A DNA stretch of 64,000 nt from positions 44,416-108,415 of the forward strand of contig JAFDZV010000005.1 in assembly GCA_018266795.1 (NCBI GenBank). Direction: 5' to 3'. A program made the translations under genes and the position numbers. Below are positions 35,250 to 43,908 of this stretch, one piece after another. This DNA is from Bacteroidota bacterium. Its GTDB lineage: Bacteria; Bacteroidota; Ignavibacteria; OLB7. How positions within the stretch are numbered: position 1 is the first letter of the stretch; every line of letters starts with the position of its first letter. Under the pieces are notes generated by a model. The model saw only the letters and a list, made by a program, of their open reading frames with translations, was not told the DNA's origin and did not search any database.

Positions 35250-36932
35250 ATGTCCACAAGCCCTGTCGTACAGGAATTCCGCAAGCGCCTGACGCTTACC
35301 CATGGCAACGACGCGTCTCTTGCGCTCTACCTGGAGTATCTTCCGGCTGCCGTCGAAGCCGCGCCTTCGGAGGCAATTGTCATGGTCAACGAAGCGCAGC
35401 AGCTTCTGAGGAACCTTCGCCTGTGGGAAACTGAACCGGACCTGTGGCGCCATCGTGCGGCTGCGCATCTGCGTCTCGGTAATGTCGCCGCGGCAGAGGC
35501 CGATCTGCAGCTTGCATACGGACAGTATGCCGAATTCGAAAACAGGGCAGGAATGGCCCGCACGTCTGTCCTGCTTGCTTCGGTCGAGCTGGGGAGGGGG
35601 CGGCATCCGCTCTGCTCCGACCTGCTCGAGCGGGCCTGTATCGAGGCACTGGAAACTTCGCCGACCGTGCGTGCAGATGTGCTGGACGCACGGGGCCGTC
35701 ATGCCCTGGCGATCAGCGATTACGCCGCCGCCGTGGCCCATCTGCGCGATGCCTTCGCGCTGCGCGAAGCCGAGAGCGACCACGCCGGCATGGGGCGCGC
35801 GCTCAGCGGCATCGGCATTGCATTTGCAGGCTTGAAGGATCTCGACGCTGCCCGCGACCATCATTCCAGGAGCCTCGAGGAGTTTTGCGCCGCCAACGAT
35901 GTCGCGAATCAGATCCGCTCGATGGCAAACCTTGCCTCGGTCGATCGCGAACGCGGAATGCCGGCTCAGGCCCTTGATACCATCGAGCGGGCATATGCAC
36001 TCTGCATGCTGAACGGCGATGCCGCCACTGCAGTCTGGTTGCGCATGATGATCGGGGATATCCGTGGAGAGCTCGGCGAGCGTGACGTGGCGCTTCAACA
36101 CTATCTGGAGGCGTACCGACTGCTGGAGCACCACCCGACCGACGAGCTGTTGCTTGGCCTGTACCATCGCATCGGCGGGATTCATCAGGCCGTTGGCGAT
36201 CCCGATGCGGCACGGCACGTGTTCGTTCAGGCATTGGGCCTTGCCGAAAGGATAGGCGATCGCCATATGGCCGCGCAGCTCCACGAGGCATTGTCCGGCG
36301 CTCTCGAGATGCTCGGAGAATTCCCCGACGCACTTCAACAATACAAGGAGTACGCACGGCTTCGCGAGGAGATTGCCGGTGAGGAAAGCCGCCGGGCGGT
36401 TGCCGCAGTACAGCAGCAGCATGAGTGGGAAACCATCAGGCGGGAGCGTCTGCGTGCGGAAAAGAAAGTGGAGGAGTTGCGAGGCCAGGTTGATGCGCAG
36501 CGCGAGGAGCTGGCCGATGCGCTTGCAACCCTGGCCCGGTCCGGCGCTGCATTACAGAAACTGAAAGTTGACCAGATTCAGCCCGACGTGGAAGAGAATC
36601 CGGCCGGGGAACAATTCAATGAGAACGTAGACCTTCGGAGCGGCCGAACGAAGCCCTCCCCACGTCAGGCCGACCACGAATGGCGGCAGATTGAACGGCG
36701 CATGGAGAGCCTGCATCCCGGATTCATCGAGCGGCTCGGCGAAGCCTGCAACAACCTGACGCGCACCGAGGTCAAGATCTGCGTTCTGACCCGCCTCGAA
36801 CGCACAACCAACGAAATTGCTGAAGCCCTCTGGAGCGGGCATCGGACGGTTCAGACGCAACGCCTGAAAATCCGCAGGAAGTTCGACCTTCCGGGCAGTG
36901 TGGATTTCACGGAATTCATACGATCGTTATAA
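35250..36932 (+). CDS. TPR-coiled coil-LuxR-type regulator
   Basis: The 560-residue protein begins with a TPR array (about 60-360, such as ADVLDARGRHALAISDYAAA and AVWLRMMIGDIRGELGERDV), continues with a charged coiled coil (about 360-440) and ends with a LuxR-like helix-turn-helix (about 500-560: LTRTEVKICVLTRLERTTNE, then RTVQTQRLKIRRKF). This layout is common in Bacteroidota regulators without a receiver domain. It lies divergently from the metacaspase gene. Start chosen at ATG 35250 because GGTGGAGGA (35231-35239) precedes it; ATG 35229 is possible. Confidence 0.85.
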   Translation: MSTSPVVQEFRKRLTLTHGNDASLALYLEYLPAAVEAAPSEAIVMVNEAQQLLRNLRLWETEPDLWRHRAAAHLRLGNVAAAEADLQLAYGQYAEFENRAGMARTSVLLASVELGRGRHPLCSDLLERACIEALETSPTVRADVLDARGRHALAISDYAAAVAHLRDAFALREAESDHAGMGRALSGIGIAFAGLKDLDAARDHHSRSLEEFCAANDVANQIRSMANLASVDRERGMPAQALDTIERAYALCMLNGDAATAVWLRMMIGDIRGELGERDVALQHYLEAYRLLEHHPTDELLLGLYHRIGGIHQAVGDPDAARHVFVQALGLAERIGDRHMAAQLHEALSGALEMLGEFPDALQQYKEYARLREEIAGEESRRAVAAVQQQHEWETIRRERLRAEKKVEELRGQVDAQREELADALATLARSGAALQKLKVDQIQPDVEENPAGEQFNENVDLRSGRTKPSPRQADHEWRQIERRMESLHPGFIERLGEACNNLTRTEVKICVLTRLERTTNEIAEALWSGHRTVQTQRLKIRRKFDLPGSVDFTEFIRSL

Positions 36933-37256
36933 CAGTCCCTATCAAACCGGGTTGCACTTCAGAACCTTCAGACCTTGCAGCGCCAAATGTTGGGAACTCT
37001 AAGAGTTCCTGACGCGTTAGGGATGTTCTCCTCATTCGGTTTGCGCGCGCAAACGAAAAAAGATCCCGTTCGTATGTAGCTGATACGTAGCACCACCTCC
37101 CAGGGAAATACCGTAGTTGCATGCGTCGCTGAGCCAGCATTCGGGCAAGGCGCCAATGAACCGATTCGAACGCTTCGGCCGGATGTCGGGGGCTGCCCGG
37201 CGTGTTGCCACTGCGCATTCGTGCATCGTTTTCTATGTAACTAAAATGAAAACATC
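36933..37256. other. Intergenic region after the TPR-LuxR gene
   Basis: A minus-strand frame ends here with a glycine-rich beta-like stretch (YGISLGGGATYQLHTNG), which might be the end of a decayed outer-membrane protein, but nothing around it supports a gene. The last 25 bases before 37257 are AT-rich. Confidence 0.3.
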
Positions 37257-37592
37257 ATGCCGGTCATTCTCAACGCAACCTGCCGATCCCCGGTTATCAC
37301 ACTCGAGCAACCGTTCGACGTCGAGGTGGCGATACGCACAGATCTGCCGGGGCCAATCTCGTTTCACTTCACGATCGCCGAGGAACTTCCCTACTTCATC
37401 GTAGCCAATGCCGAGCCCACCAAGAGCCTTGTGTGCCAGCGATCCTTCGGGGTGGCTGATGAATACAGGGCCCGCTTTGCTCTGCAGGTCTGCAGGGCCT
37501 CGCCCGGGATCGCCGCACTCGCGTTGAAAGTGACGGCTTCCGGCCTCGACGGCACCAGTATTCCATTTCATCTGGGGCTCAGCCTCGAATAG
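37257..37592 (+). CDS. Small hypothetical protein
   Basis: A 111-residue soluble protein of beta-sandwich character (AIRTDLPGPISFHFTIAEEL, FALQVCRASPGIAALALKV, GTSIPFHLGLSLE). No signal peptide or known domain. The alternating hydrophobic pattern and a compositional bias like the neighbouring genes argue that it is real. It could be a small partner of the island; no function can be assigned. Confidence 0.5.
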   Translation: MPVILNATCRSPVITLEQPFDVEVAIRTDLPGPISFHFTIAEELPYFIVANAEPTKSLVCQRSFGVADEYRARFALQVCRASPGIAALALKVTASGLDGTSIPFHLGLSLE

Positions 37593-37770
37593 TCGCACAT
37601 GCCTATTCGTGCGGGGATCGATGTGTCGGGATGTATTCTGCCCGTGTCTTGTTTCGCGTCGATCTCCCGCACGGATGTGCGCATGCAGATTCTGAGCAAC
37701 TCAACCGGAATGGACGAAATTGTTCCGGTTGTACAACTACAATAGCAGAAACATATCAAACAGAATATCC

Positions 37771-39486
37771 ATGCAGAAGTGTGTACTGTCCCTGATCTCG
37801 TGCCCGGGCCGGCGTATACGGCTGACGGTTATCTGCACAGTTGCATGCGTGCTGGCGTTCGCCGCTGGCGTGGTCTGTGCGCAGCAGGGAGGAGGAGGAA
37901 CCGGTTCGGGCAACACGCCGGCGGGGCCACTTGTGAGACCGGTGCAGGACTCGGCCGGGGCCGCAGCAATCGAACGTGTCTTCAACGATCTGGTGCGTTC
38001 CATACACGACACGTCACTGCCGCCCCGCCTGGAGGTGACCGATGGCTCGAACGTGACCGTTGCGGCATACTTCCCGGGCGAGCGGGTTGTGCGTGTGGAC
38101 GCACGGCTGTACGAAGTGTGCCGGACATTCGGTACGGATGCCGACAATGCTCTTGCCGTCGTGCTCGGGCACGAGTTGGTACACTGCTATCGCGGGTTTC
38201 GAGCTGCGCGTGAATTCGGCAATGGGGCTTATCGTGACGACCTGCACAGAATGGCCTCGGAGAAGATTGTGAGCGAGGAAACGGAGGCGGACCTGATTGG
38301 CGGCTTCTACTGCCGCATGGCTGGATACGATGGTACCCGTGTGATGCCGGAATTGCTGGAAAAAGTATATGACGCCTTTAATATTCCCGACACGCTGCAG
38401 GATTATTTACCGAAGTCCGGTCGGAAGACGATTGCTCTGCGCGTAGGCAACCAACTCTCGCGCCTGCTGCCAATATTCGACGCGGCCAACTTTCTGTCAC
38501 TTGCCCGCAGGTATGCAGAGGTACAGCGTTGCTACGATCACGTGCTCCGATGGTTTCCCAGCCGGGAGATTTACAACAATGCCGGCGTGGCCAGCCTGCT
38601 GCAGGTGCTTCCAATCATTTACAGCGAAGATGTTGGATTCATTTACCCGGTGGAGCTGGATGCCGATTCGCGGCTGCGTGGGACCGATGTCTTGAACGGG
38701 CAGATCGAACGCAGCACGCGAAGCCCGACGGCCAAGGATAGCGCACACATCGTACAACTGCTGGATGACGCCGAACATCGGTTCCGGGGCGCACAGGAGC
38801 GCGATGGGACCTATGCGCCGGCGCTCGTCAACCTTGCCACGGTCTACCTGCTCAGGCGCGAGTATCAACGCGCAATCGATACGGCGGCTGCGGCGATGGC
38901 TGCGGACTGGGGACCGATGACACACATTCTGGGTACGATCGTGCAAAGCATCGCCTATGTCCGCTTGGGCGATCCGGATAAGGCGCGCCGCATGCTGCAG
39001 GCTCTTCGGGAAAGCGCGCAGCAATACAACCTCGGTGCCATTGTGGATGCGGATCTTGCCGTTGTCAACAAGGAGGATCTCCACGTTCCAGGTGGGCTCG
39101 GGAAGCCCAGCCCGAATGAGACGATCGGCGGATTTCGAGGCCGCGACACATCCGCGCTTACGCCGCCGGAATTCGATGATACGCTCGCCGGCACGCCCCG
39201 CGCGAGAATACTGTCCGGCAGGCAGTCCGGATACTCCATGCTTCGTATGCAGGGCGATACATCGTGGATACAGTTCATCTGGACCGGGACGGAGTACGAC
39301 GGCGCCACGCGGCTGGGCATCCGCATCGGCAGCACCGCCGACGATGTGCTCGGGGCGTACGGCGACCGCCCGCGGCTTGTGAATGCCCGCCAGGGGGTGT
39401 ACTTCATCTACGACTACTCGAAGCTGATCTTCCTGATCGGCCCGGGCGGGAAGGTGCTGAAGTGGGGGGTGTATGCGGTGGGGTGA
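37771..39486 (+). CDS. Secreted M48-like zinc peptidase with TPR-like repeats
   Basis: A 571-residue protein with a signal peptide (VICTVACVLAFAAGVVCAQQ). It carries the zinc motif HELVH at 134-138 (VVLGHELVHCY) and a glutamate 34 residues later in EETEADLIGGFYCRMAG (E172), the HExxH...ExxAD arrangement of M48-type peptidases. Residues about 230-430 contain TPR-like helix pairs (YAPALVNLATVYLLRREYQR). The C-terminus is a beta-rich domain ending GPGGKVLKWGVYAVG. It should act outside the inner membrane. It precedes the first CHAT gene by about 100 bases on the same strand. Confidence 0.8.
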   Translation: MQKCVLSLISCPGRRIRLTVICTVACVLAFAAGVVCAQQGGGGTGSGNTPAGPLVRPVQDSAGAAAIERVFNDLVRSIHDTSLPPRLEVTDGSNVTVAAYFPGERVVRVDARLYEVCRTFGTDADNALAVVLGHELVHCYRGFRAAREFGNGAYRDDLHRMASEKIVSEETEADLIGGFYCRMAGYDGTRVMPELLEKVYDAFNIPDTLQDYLPKSGRKTIALRVGNQLSRLLPIFDAANFLSLARRYAEVQRCYDHVLRWFPSREIYNNAGVASLLQVLPIIYSEDVGFIYPVELDADSRLRGTDVLNGQIERSTRSPTAKDSAHIVQLLDDAEHRFRGAQERDGTYAPALVNLATVYLLRREYQRAIDTAAAAMAADWGPMTHILGTIVQSIAYVRLGDPDKARRMLQALRESAQQYNLGAIVDADLAVVNKEDLHVPGGLGKPSPNETIGGFRGRDTSALTPPEFDDTLAGTPRARILSGRQSGYSMLRMQGDTSWIQFIWTGTEYDGATRLGIRIGSTADDVLGAYGDRPRLVNARQGVYFIYDYSKLIFLIGPGGKVLKWGVYAVG

Positions 39487-39566
39487 TGTGAGGCGAAATA
39501 GCCCAGCAGTGCGTGCGATCCACTTCCACAGGGAAGTGTTGTGCGGAATACCGATCGGCTCCAGGT

Positions 39567-39594
39567 AATTATACTGTTCAGCATTGAGATAATC
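39567..39594 (+). promoter_or_regulatory. Leader element before the first CHAT gene
   Basis: AATTATACTGTTCA (39567-39580) matches AATTATACAGTTCA (43877-43890) before the VWA-OmpA gene at 13 of 14 positions, at a similar distance from the start codon. It may be a shared promoter or leader box. Confidence 0.4.
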
Positions 39595-42500
39595 ATGAGA
39601 ATGTTGATACGAATGGTTCTATCCGCATCGTTCGTGGCCCTTGCCATGAGTGCAGGATTTGCACAGACCATCGATACAACCGGAATTTTCGCTCTGCCGG
39701 GCCCTGTGTACGACGGCGCATACATTTCAACAGCGGACTCGCTTGCGGTGCTGAGGGAGGAACGGCTGGCTGATAGTCTGTTGCCGGAGAAGCCGGACTC
39801 GGGGATGGCTCTGCTCAAGGATGCGCTGACACGGGCACGGGCCGCAATCCGCGGACAGGACCATGTGCACATTGCCGCTCTCACCTATCTGATCGGATTT
39901 GTCTACCATCAACTCGATAGCATGGCTGCAGCGGCTCCGTATTTGGAGGAATACATGCGGCAGGCCCGTCGAACCTTCTGCGGCCGGGATCATCCGGCAA
40001 TCGCGGGCGCGCTCCAGTTGTTGGCGGAGACGCGATCGTGCTGCGATCGATTCGCGGAAGCGGAGGAATTGCTGAACCAGGCAATCGCAATGCTGCGCCG
40101 TCTGTATTCGCGTGATAATGTCACACTGGCTCGATGCCTCGATCGTCTCGGCCGCGTGTACGAAGTGACCGCACGGCCGCAGCAGGCGGAATCATTGCTT
40201 GTCGAGGCCCTGGGAATGTCGCGGCGGATATTTTCTTCGGATCATGAGGAGCTTGCCATCAGTATCAACAGCCTGGGACAATTCCTGAATAATTCCGGAC
40301 GCGCGCAGGAGGCGGAACCATTGCTTGCCGAGGCCGTTGCGATGTACATGCGTCTGTTTCCCGAGGGGACGCTCGATCTGGCCGGGAGCATCATGGAGTT
40401 GGCGAAGTGCAGGCACACGCTTGCGCGCTTCGACGAGGCAGACACCCTATTTGGCCGAGCGCTGGCAATGTTCCGTTCTGTGGATCACGATGAGACTGAG
40501 GAACTTGCGAAGAGCATCGGTACATATGCTCAATTCCAGATGGCGCGTGGACAATACGCCGTTGCGGAATCACTGCAGATGGAATCGGTGGCCATGAGCA
40601 GGCGGCTTGCCCGGGGAAGGGATAACAAGGCGCTGGCATGCAATCTTGAAAATCATGCCGCACTTCTCGGCAGCCTGGGCCGCCATGAAGAGGCATTGCG
40701 GTACTACGACACGGCGATTGCCATGCTGCGACGTCTTTCGGCAGGGAGCGACAGCCGCGAGCTTTCGCTCTGCATGAGTTCCATGGGGAGTGTATACGAG
40801 CAACTTGGCCGGCATGTGGAGGCGGAACGCCTGTTGCTTGATGCGCTTGCCATGCAGCGTCGCCTTCATAGCGGCGTTGACCATCCGGACCTCGCGCAAA
40901 TATTGGTTCATGTTGGAATATTTCACGGAGACCGTGGCCGGCATGACGAGGCGGATACCAGCCTCTCCCAGGCGGTTGCAATGTATCGCCGATTGTGCAA
41001 CGGCCATGACAGTCCGGATCTGGCAGTTGCACTGATGAACCTGGTGACGGCGAGGATCGGCGCTTTGCATATGCGGGGCGTACTGGCGCTCTGTGAGGAG
41101 GGGCTGGCCATGTCCCGGCGGTTGTACGGCGCGCAGAGCACAATGCAACTTGCGTTTGCCGTGCACGACGCCGCCTACTGCAATATGGTATTCGGGTGCT
41201 TCGCCGAGGCGGACCGTTTGTTCGCTGAAGCGCTCTCCCTCTACACGCGCCTTGCGTCCGGTCGCGATACGCCCGGTCTGGCGGAGTGCCTGCAACAGAT
41301 GGGAATGCTCCGCTCAATTGAAGTGTTGAACGCGGAAATACACGAGGCGAAAGGGCACTACCAGGAGGCGCTGCAGTTCTGCCGCATGGCTCTTGCGATG
41401 CGCCGGCGGCTGTATCCGGATTGCCGGCATCGCGATCTGGCCTTCAGCATCAACGACATGATGACCATGCATGCGCTGTTGGGCAACATTGACTCGGCCG
41501 CATATTATTGCCGGGAATTCATTACATGCTCCAATCGCCAGCGGGAATATTCCGAGGCATTCGAGACGGAGTACGAACAGGAAACTGCCGCGGAGCAGTG
41601 GAGATTCGCGAACGAATCCACTATAACGTTTTGTTTGAACCATGCGCGCGAACGTCCGGACCTAGCGGCCGATGTTGCAGGCATTGCAATTGCGAACAAG
41701 TGCCGGGCACTTGCCGGCGTGAGCACGCGGCGCAGAATCATTGCAGGGTTGTTATCAACCGATGCCACTATTCGTGATCTATGGACACAGATTAACGCCT
41801 GCGAGGAGCGCATTGCGGAACTGTTTGAGGAGAACGCATTGGATTCGGCGTTGCGTGCGAAGCGGCGTGCCGAGAGCGTCTCCCTCAACGCCGCTCTCGA
41901 GGCTGCCTCCAAGGAGATGGAGCGTCTCATTGCAGGCAGGCCACACGCCGACGTTGCCGCGGATGCACGCCAGGTTCAGAACCTGCTTCGCCCTGACGAA
42001 GCCGCGGTGGAGTTCATCCGGTATCGGTATTACGATGGGAGGTACGGTGGCGACTCCACCATGTATTGCGCCGCGGTGTTGCGTGGCGGCGGTCCGGCAC
42101 CGGGGCTGGTATGGCTCTGCAATCAACCGGATATCGCAAAGATCCTTGGGCATGAGGTTGGTGAATGGACAAGTGATTGCCGTAGCTATATTCACGACGC
42201 AGGTTCCTGCGCAGATCTGTATGATCTGGTATGGCGGCCCGTGGATTCCCTGCTCCACGGCGTGCGGCGGGTCTACATCAGCCCGGACGGCCTGCTGAAC
42301 CGCGTCACCTTCGGTTTGGTCCAGGATTCCACCGGGCGGAGGCTGCAGGATCGCTACGAATTGCACTACCTCACCAGCAGCCGCGACCTGACGCGCGAGC
42401 AGGATAGCGCTCCGGCTCGAGGCCGGCCGGTTGCGTTCCTGATCGGCAATCCGGATTTCGCTGTCGACTCCGCAGCCCTTGCAATCGCGCGTGGCATGGA

Positions 42501-43260
42501 GCCATCCCAACTGCTGGGCGACACGGGCGTAGCCCGCAGTGCACTGCCGGAATCTGACCTTCATGGTGTGCGCTCAGCACAAATTGGCATTCGGCTGTCA
42601 CCGCTATCGGCAACGAAGGCAGAACTGAGCGAAGTTGCCCTTGTGCTGCGAAGCCATGGTTACGCCGTCCACCTGCTGGATAGCGTTCATGCCACTGAGG
42701 AGGCATTCGGAAGAGTGCAATCACCGGCAGTTCTCCACATCGCAACGCATGGCTTTACACTGGATGCGCCACGACGGGAGCTCGATTCGGGAGGGAGTAT
42801 GGTGTTGCGCGGCGGTGCGTATCGGATGCAGGACGTCAATTACCCCTATCTCCGAACCGGCATCCTCCTCGCGGGAGCGGACCATGCCTGGACGGGGCAT
42901 CAACCGTATACCGGAATTCGTGACGGCATCGTCACCGCCTTCGACATCTCTCACATGGATTTCACCGGCACCGAGTTGGTGGTGCTTTCATCGTGCGAGA
43001 GCGGGCTTGGTGATATCCTCGCCGGCGAGGGTGTCTTCGGTCTGGCGCGTGCCTTCCGCGCCGCCGGTGCCAGGGCCGTGATGATGAGTCTGTGGAAGGT
43101 GCCGGACAAGCAGACACAGGAGTTGATGGAGTTGTTCTACACGAACTGGCTGGACAAGCACATGTCGAAGCCCGAAGCACTTCGCGAGGCACAACGGGAG
43201 ATGGCGGGCCGCTACAACGACCCCTACTACTGGGGAGCGTTCGTGCTGGTGGGTGCGTAG
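39595..43260 (+). CDS. Secreted TPR-CHAT protease, first copy
   Basis: The 1221-residue protein has a signal peptide (MLIRMVLSASFVALAMSAGF, cleavage after AQ). Residues about 60-620 are 42-residue TPRs (for example SIGTYAQFQMARGQYAVAES). The C-terminal CHAT domain (about 820-1221) has the caspase-like dyad His1052 (LHIATHGF) and Cys1134 (LSSCESGLGD), so it should be a cysteine protease. Most studied TPR-CHAT proteins act in the cytoplasm; the signal peptide places this one in the periplasm or outside. Its last 420 bases are very close to those of the gene at 45432. The start at ATG 39595 gives the full signal peptide; ATG 39601 is possible. Confidence 0.9.
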   Translation: MRMLIRMVLSASFVALAMSAGFAQTIDTTGIFALPGPVYDGAYISTADSLAVLREERLADSLLPEKPDSGMALLKDALTRARAAIRGQDHVHIAALTYLIGFVYHQLDSMAAAAPYLEEYMRQARRTFCGRDHPAIAGALQLLAETRSCCDRFAEAEELLNQAIAMLRRLYSRDNVTLARCLDRLGRVYEVTARPQQAESLLVEALGMSRRIFSSDHEELAISINSLGQFLNNSGRAQEAEPLLAEAVAMYMRLFPEGTLDLAGSIMELAKCRHTLARFDEADTLFGRALAMFRSVDHDETEELAKSIGTYAQFQMARGQYAVAESLQMESVAMSRRLARGRDNKALACNLENHAALLGSLGRHEEALRYYDTAIAMLRRLSAGSDSRELSLCMSSMGSVYEQLGRHVEAERLLLDALAMQRRLHSGVDHPDLAQILVHVGIFHGDRGRHDEADTSLSQAVAMYRRLCNGHDSPDLAVALMNLVTARIGALHMRGVLALCEEGLAMSRRLYGAQSTMQLAFAVHDAAYCNMVFGCFAEADRLFAEALSLYTRLASGRDTPGLAECLQQMGMLRSIEVLNAEIHEAKGHYQEALQFCRMALAMRRRLYPDCRHRDLAFSINDMMTMHALLGNIDSAAYYCREFITCSNRQREYSEAFETEYEQETAAEQWRFANESTITFCLNHARERPDLAADVAGIAIANKCRALAGVSTRRRIIAGLLSTDATIRDLWTQINACEERIAELFEENALDSALRAKRRAESVSLNAALEAASKEMERLIAGRPHADVAADARQVQNLLRPDEAAVEFIRYRYYDGRYGGDSTMYCAAVLRGGGPAPGLVWLCNQPDIAKILGHEVGEWTSDCRSYIHDAGSCADLYDLVWRPVDSLLHGVRRVYISPDGLLNRVTFGLVQDSTGRRLQDRYELHYLTSSRDLTREQDSAPARGRPVAFLIGNPDFAVDSAALAIARGMEPSQLLGDTGVARSALPESDLHGVRSAQIGIRLSPLSATKAELSEVALVLRSHGYAVHLLDSVHATEEAFGRVQSPAVLHIATHGFTLDAPRRELDSGGSMVLRGGAYRMQDVNYPYLRTGILLAGADHAWTGHQPYTGIRDGIVTAFDISHMDFTGTELVVLSSCESGLGDILAGEGVFGLARAFRAAGARAVMMSLWKVPDKQTQELMELFYTNWLDKHMSKPEALREAQREMAGRYNDPYYWGAFVLVGA

Positions 43261-43299
43261 GATGCCAGCCGTCGCCGACGAATGAAAACTGCAGGCCGG

Positions 43300-43323
43300 A
43301 ATTCCGTTCGCTACCGGAATTTT
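43300..43323 (+). terminator. Hairpin after the first CHAT gene
   Basis: Arms AATTCCG and CGGAATT enclose an 8-base loop and are followed by TT. It lies 40 bases after the stop codon. Confidence 0.35.
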
Positions 43324-43342
43324 CCACACCGGCTGTATCCCA

Positions 43343-43801
43343 ATGTTCACTGTATTTCGGAGTATCCTTATGCTGATCAGAATTATCTGTACGGCGGGGC
43401 TTGCCATTGCCTCCGCCCTCATGTGCGCGCAACCGATCATTTCCCTGGCGCAGAACCGCCGGACACATCGTTGCCCGCCATCCCGCGCTGTATTCAATCC
43501 TCCGGCGCTGCAACCTGGGTGCTGCTGCCCGCATTGTGATTCCGAGCATGTGATACCGCTGCAACGGCGAACTCGGGATGCAGACTCCGTTCCGCGCGAG
43601 AACGAACGCGCCGGCAATAATCCGGGGCGTTGGGATACGGCGGTTCGGGTGCCTGATGGAATCGTCGTTCGGAAAGTGAAGGATGCCGACCCGGCTCCAT
43701 CACCCGGTACTGTTTGCGATACCGCCGCGGATGCTGCACGCGCCCTCGCCTCCGCGGCTGCCGCCGGCCTCGTTCCGGGAAACCATCCGGCTATCCGGTA
43801 A
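43343..43801 (+). CDS. Small secreted Cys-rich protein
   Basis: A 152-residue protein with a signal peptide (ICTAGLAIASALMCA core). The mature part is disordered-looking, Pro/Arg/Ala-rich, with a cysteine cluster PGCCCPHCDSEH near residue 60. No family recognised. The ATG at 43370 would also give a full signal peptide and follows a leader (GTTCACTGTATTTCGGAG) like those before the CHAT and VWA genes. It lies between the CHAT gene and the VWA-OmpA gene on the same strand and may belong to one envelope assembly with them. Confidence 0.6.
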   Translation: MFTVFRSILMLIRIICTAGLAIASALMCAQPIISLAQNRRTHRCPPSRAVFNPPALQPGCCCPHCDSEHVIPLQRRTRDADSVPRENERAGNNPGRWDTAVRVPDGIVVRKVKDADPAPSPGTVCDTAADAARALASAAAAGLVPGNHPAIR

Positions 43802-43876
43802 TACCTGTGAATATTCGGAGTCGAAATGATGTGCGGCAGGAGTGCACGCGTCGTTCGCAATTCCGGGACCTTCTTC

Positions 43877-43908
43877 AATTATACAGTTCACGTATTCAGG
43901 ATAACGCC
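43877..43908 (+). promoter_or_regulatory. Leader element before the VWA-OmpA gene
   Basis: AATTATACAGTTCACGTATT resembles the leader before the first CHAT gene and, from GTTCAC on, the one before the small Cys-rich gene (43345-43369). Confidence 0.4.

Noticed and set aside
37032..37226. Minus-strand frame ending with a glycine-rich beta-like stretch
   Set aside because: Too short, no signal or homologous context; may be chance.
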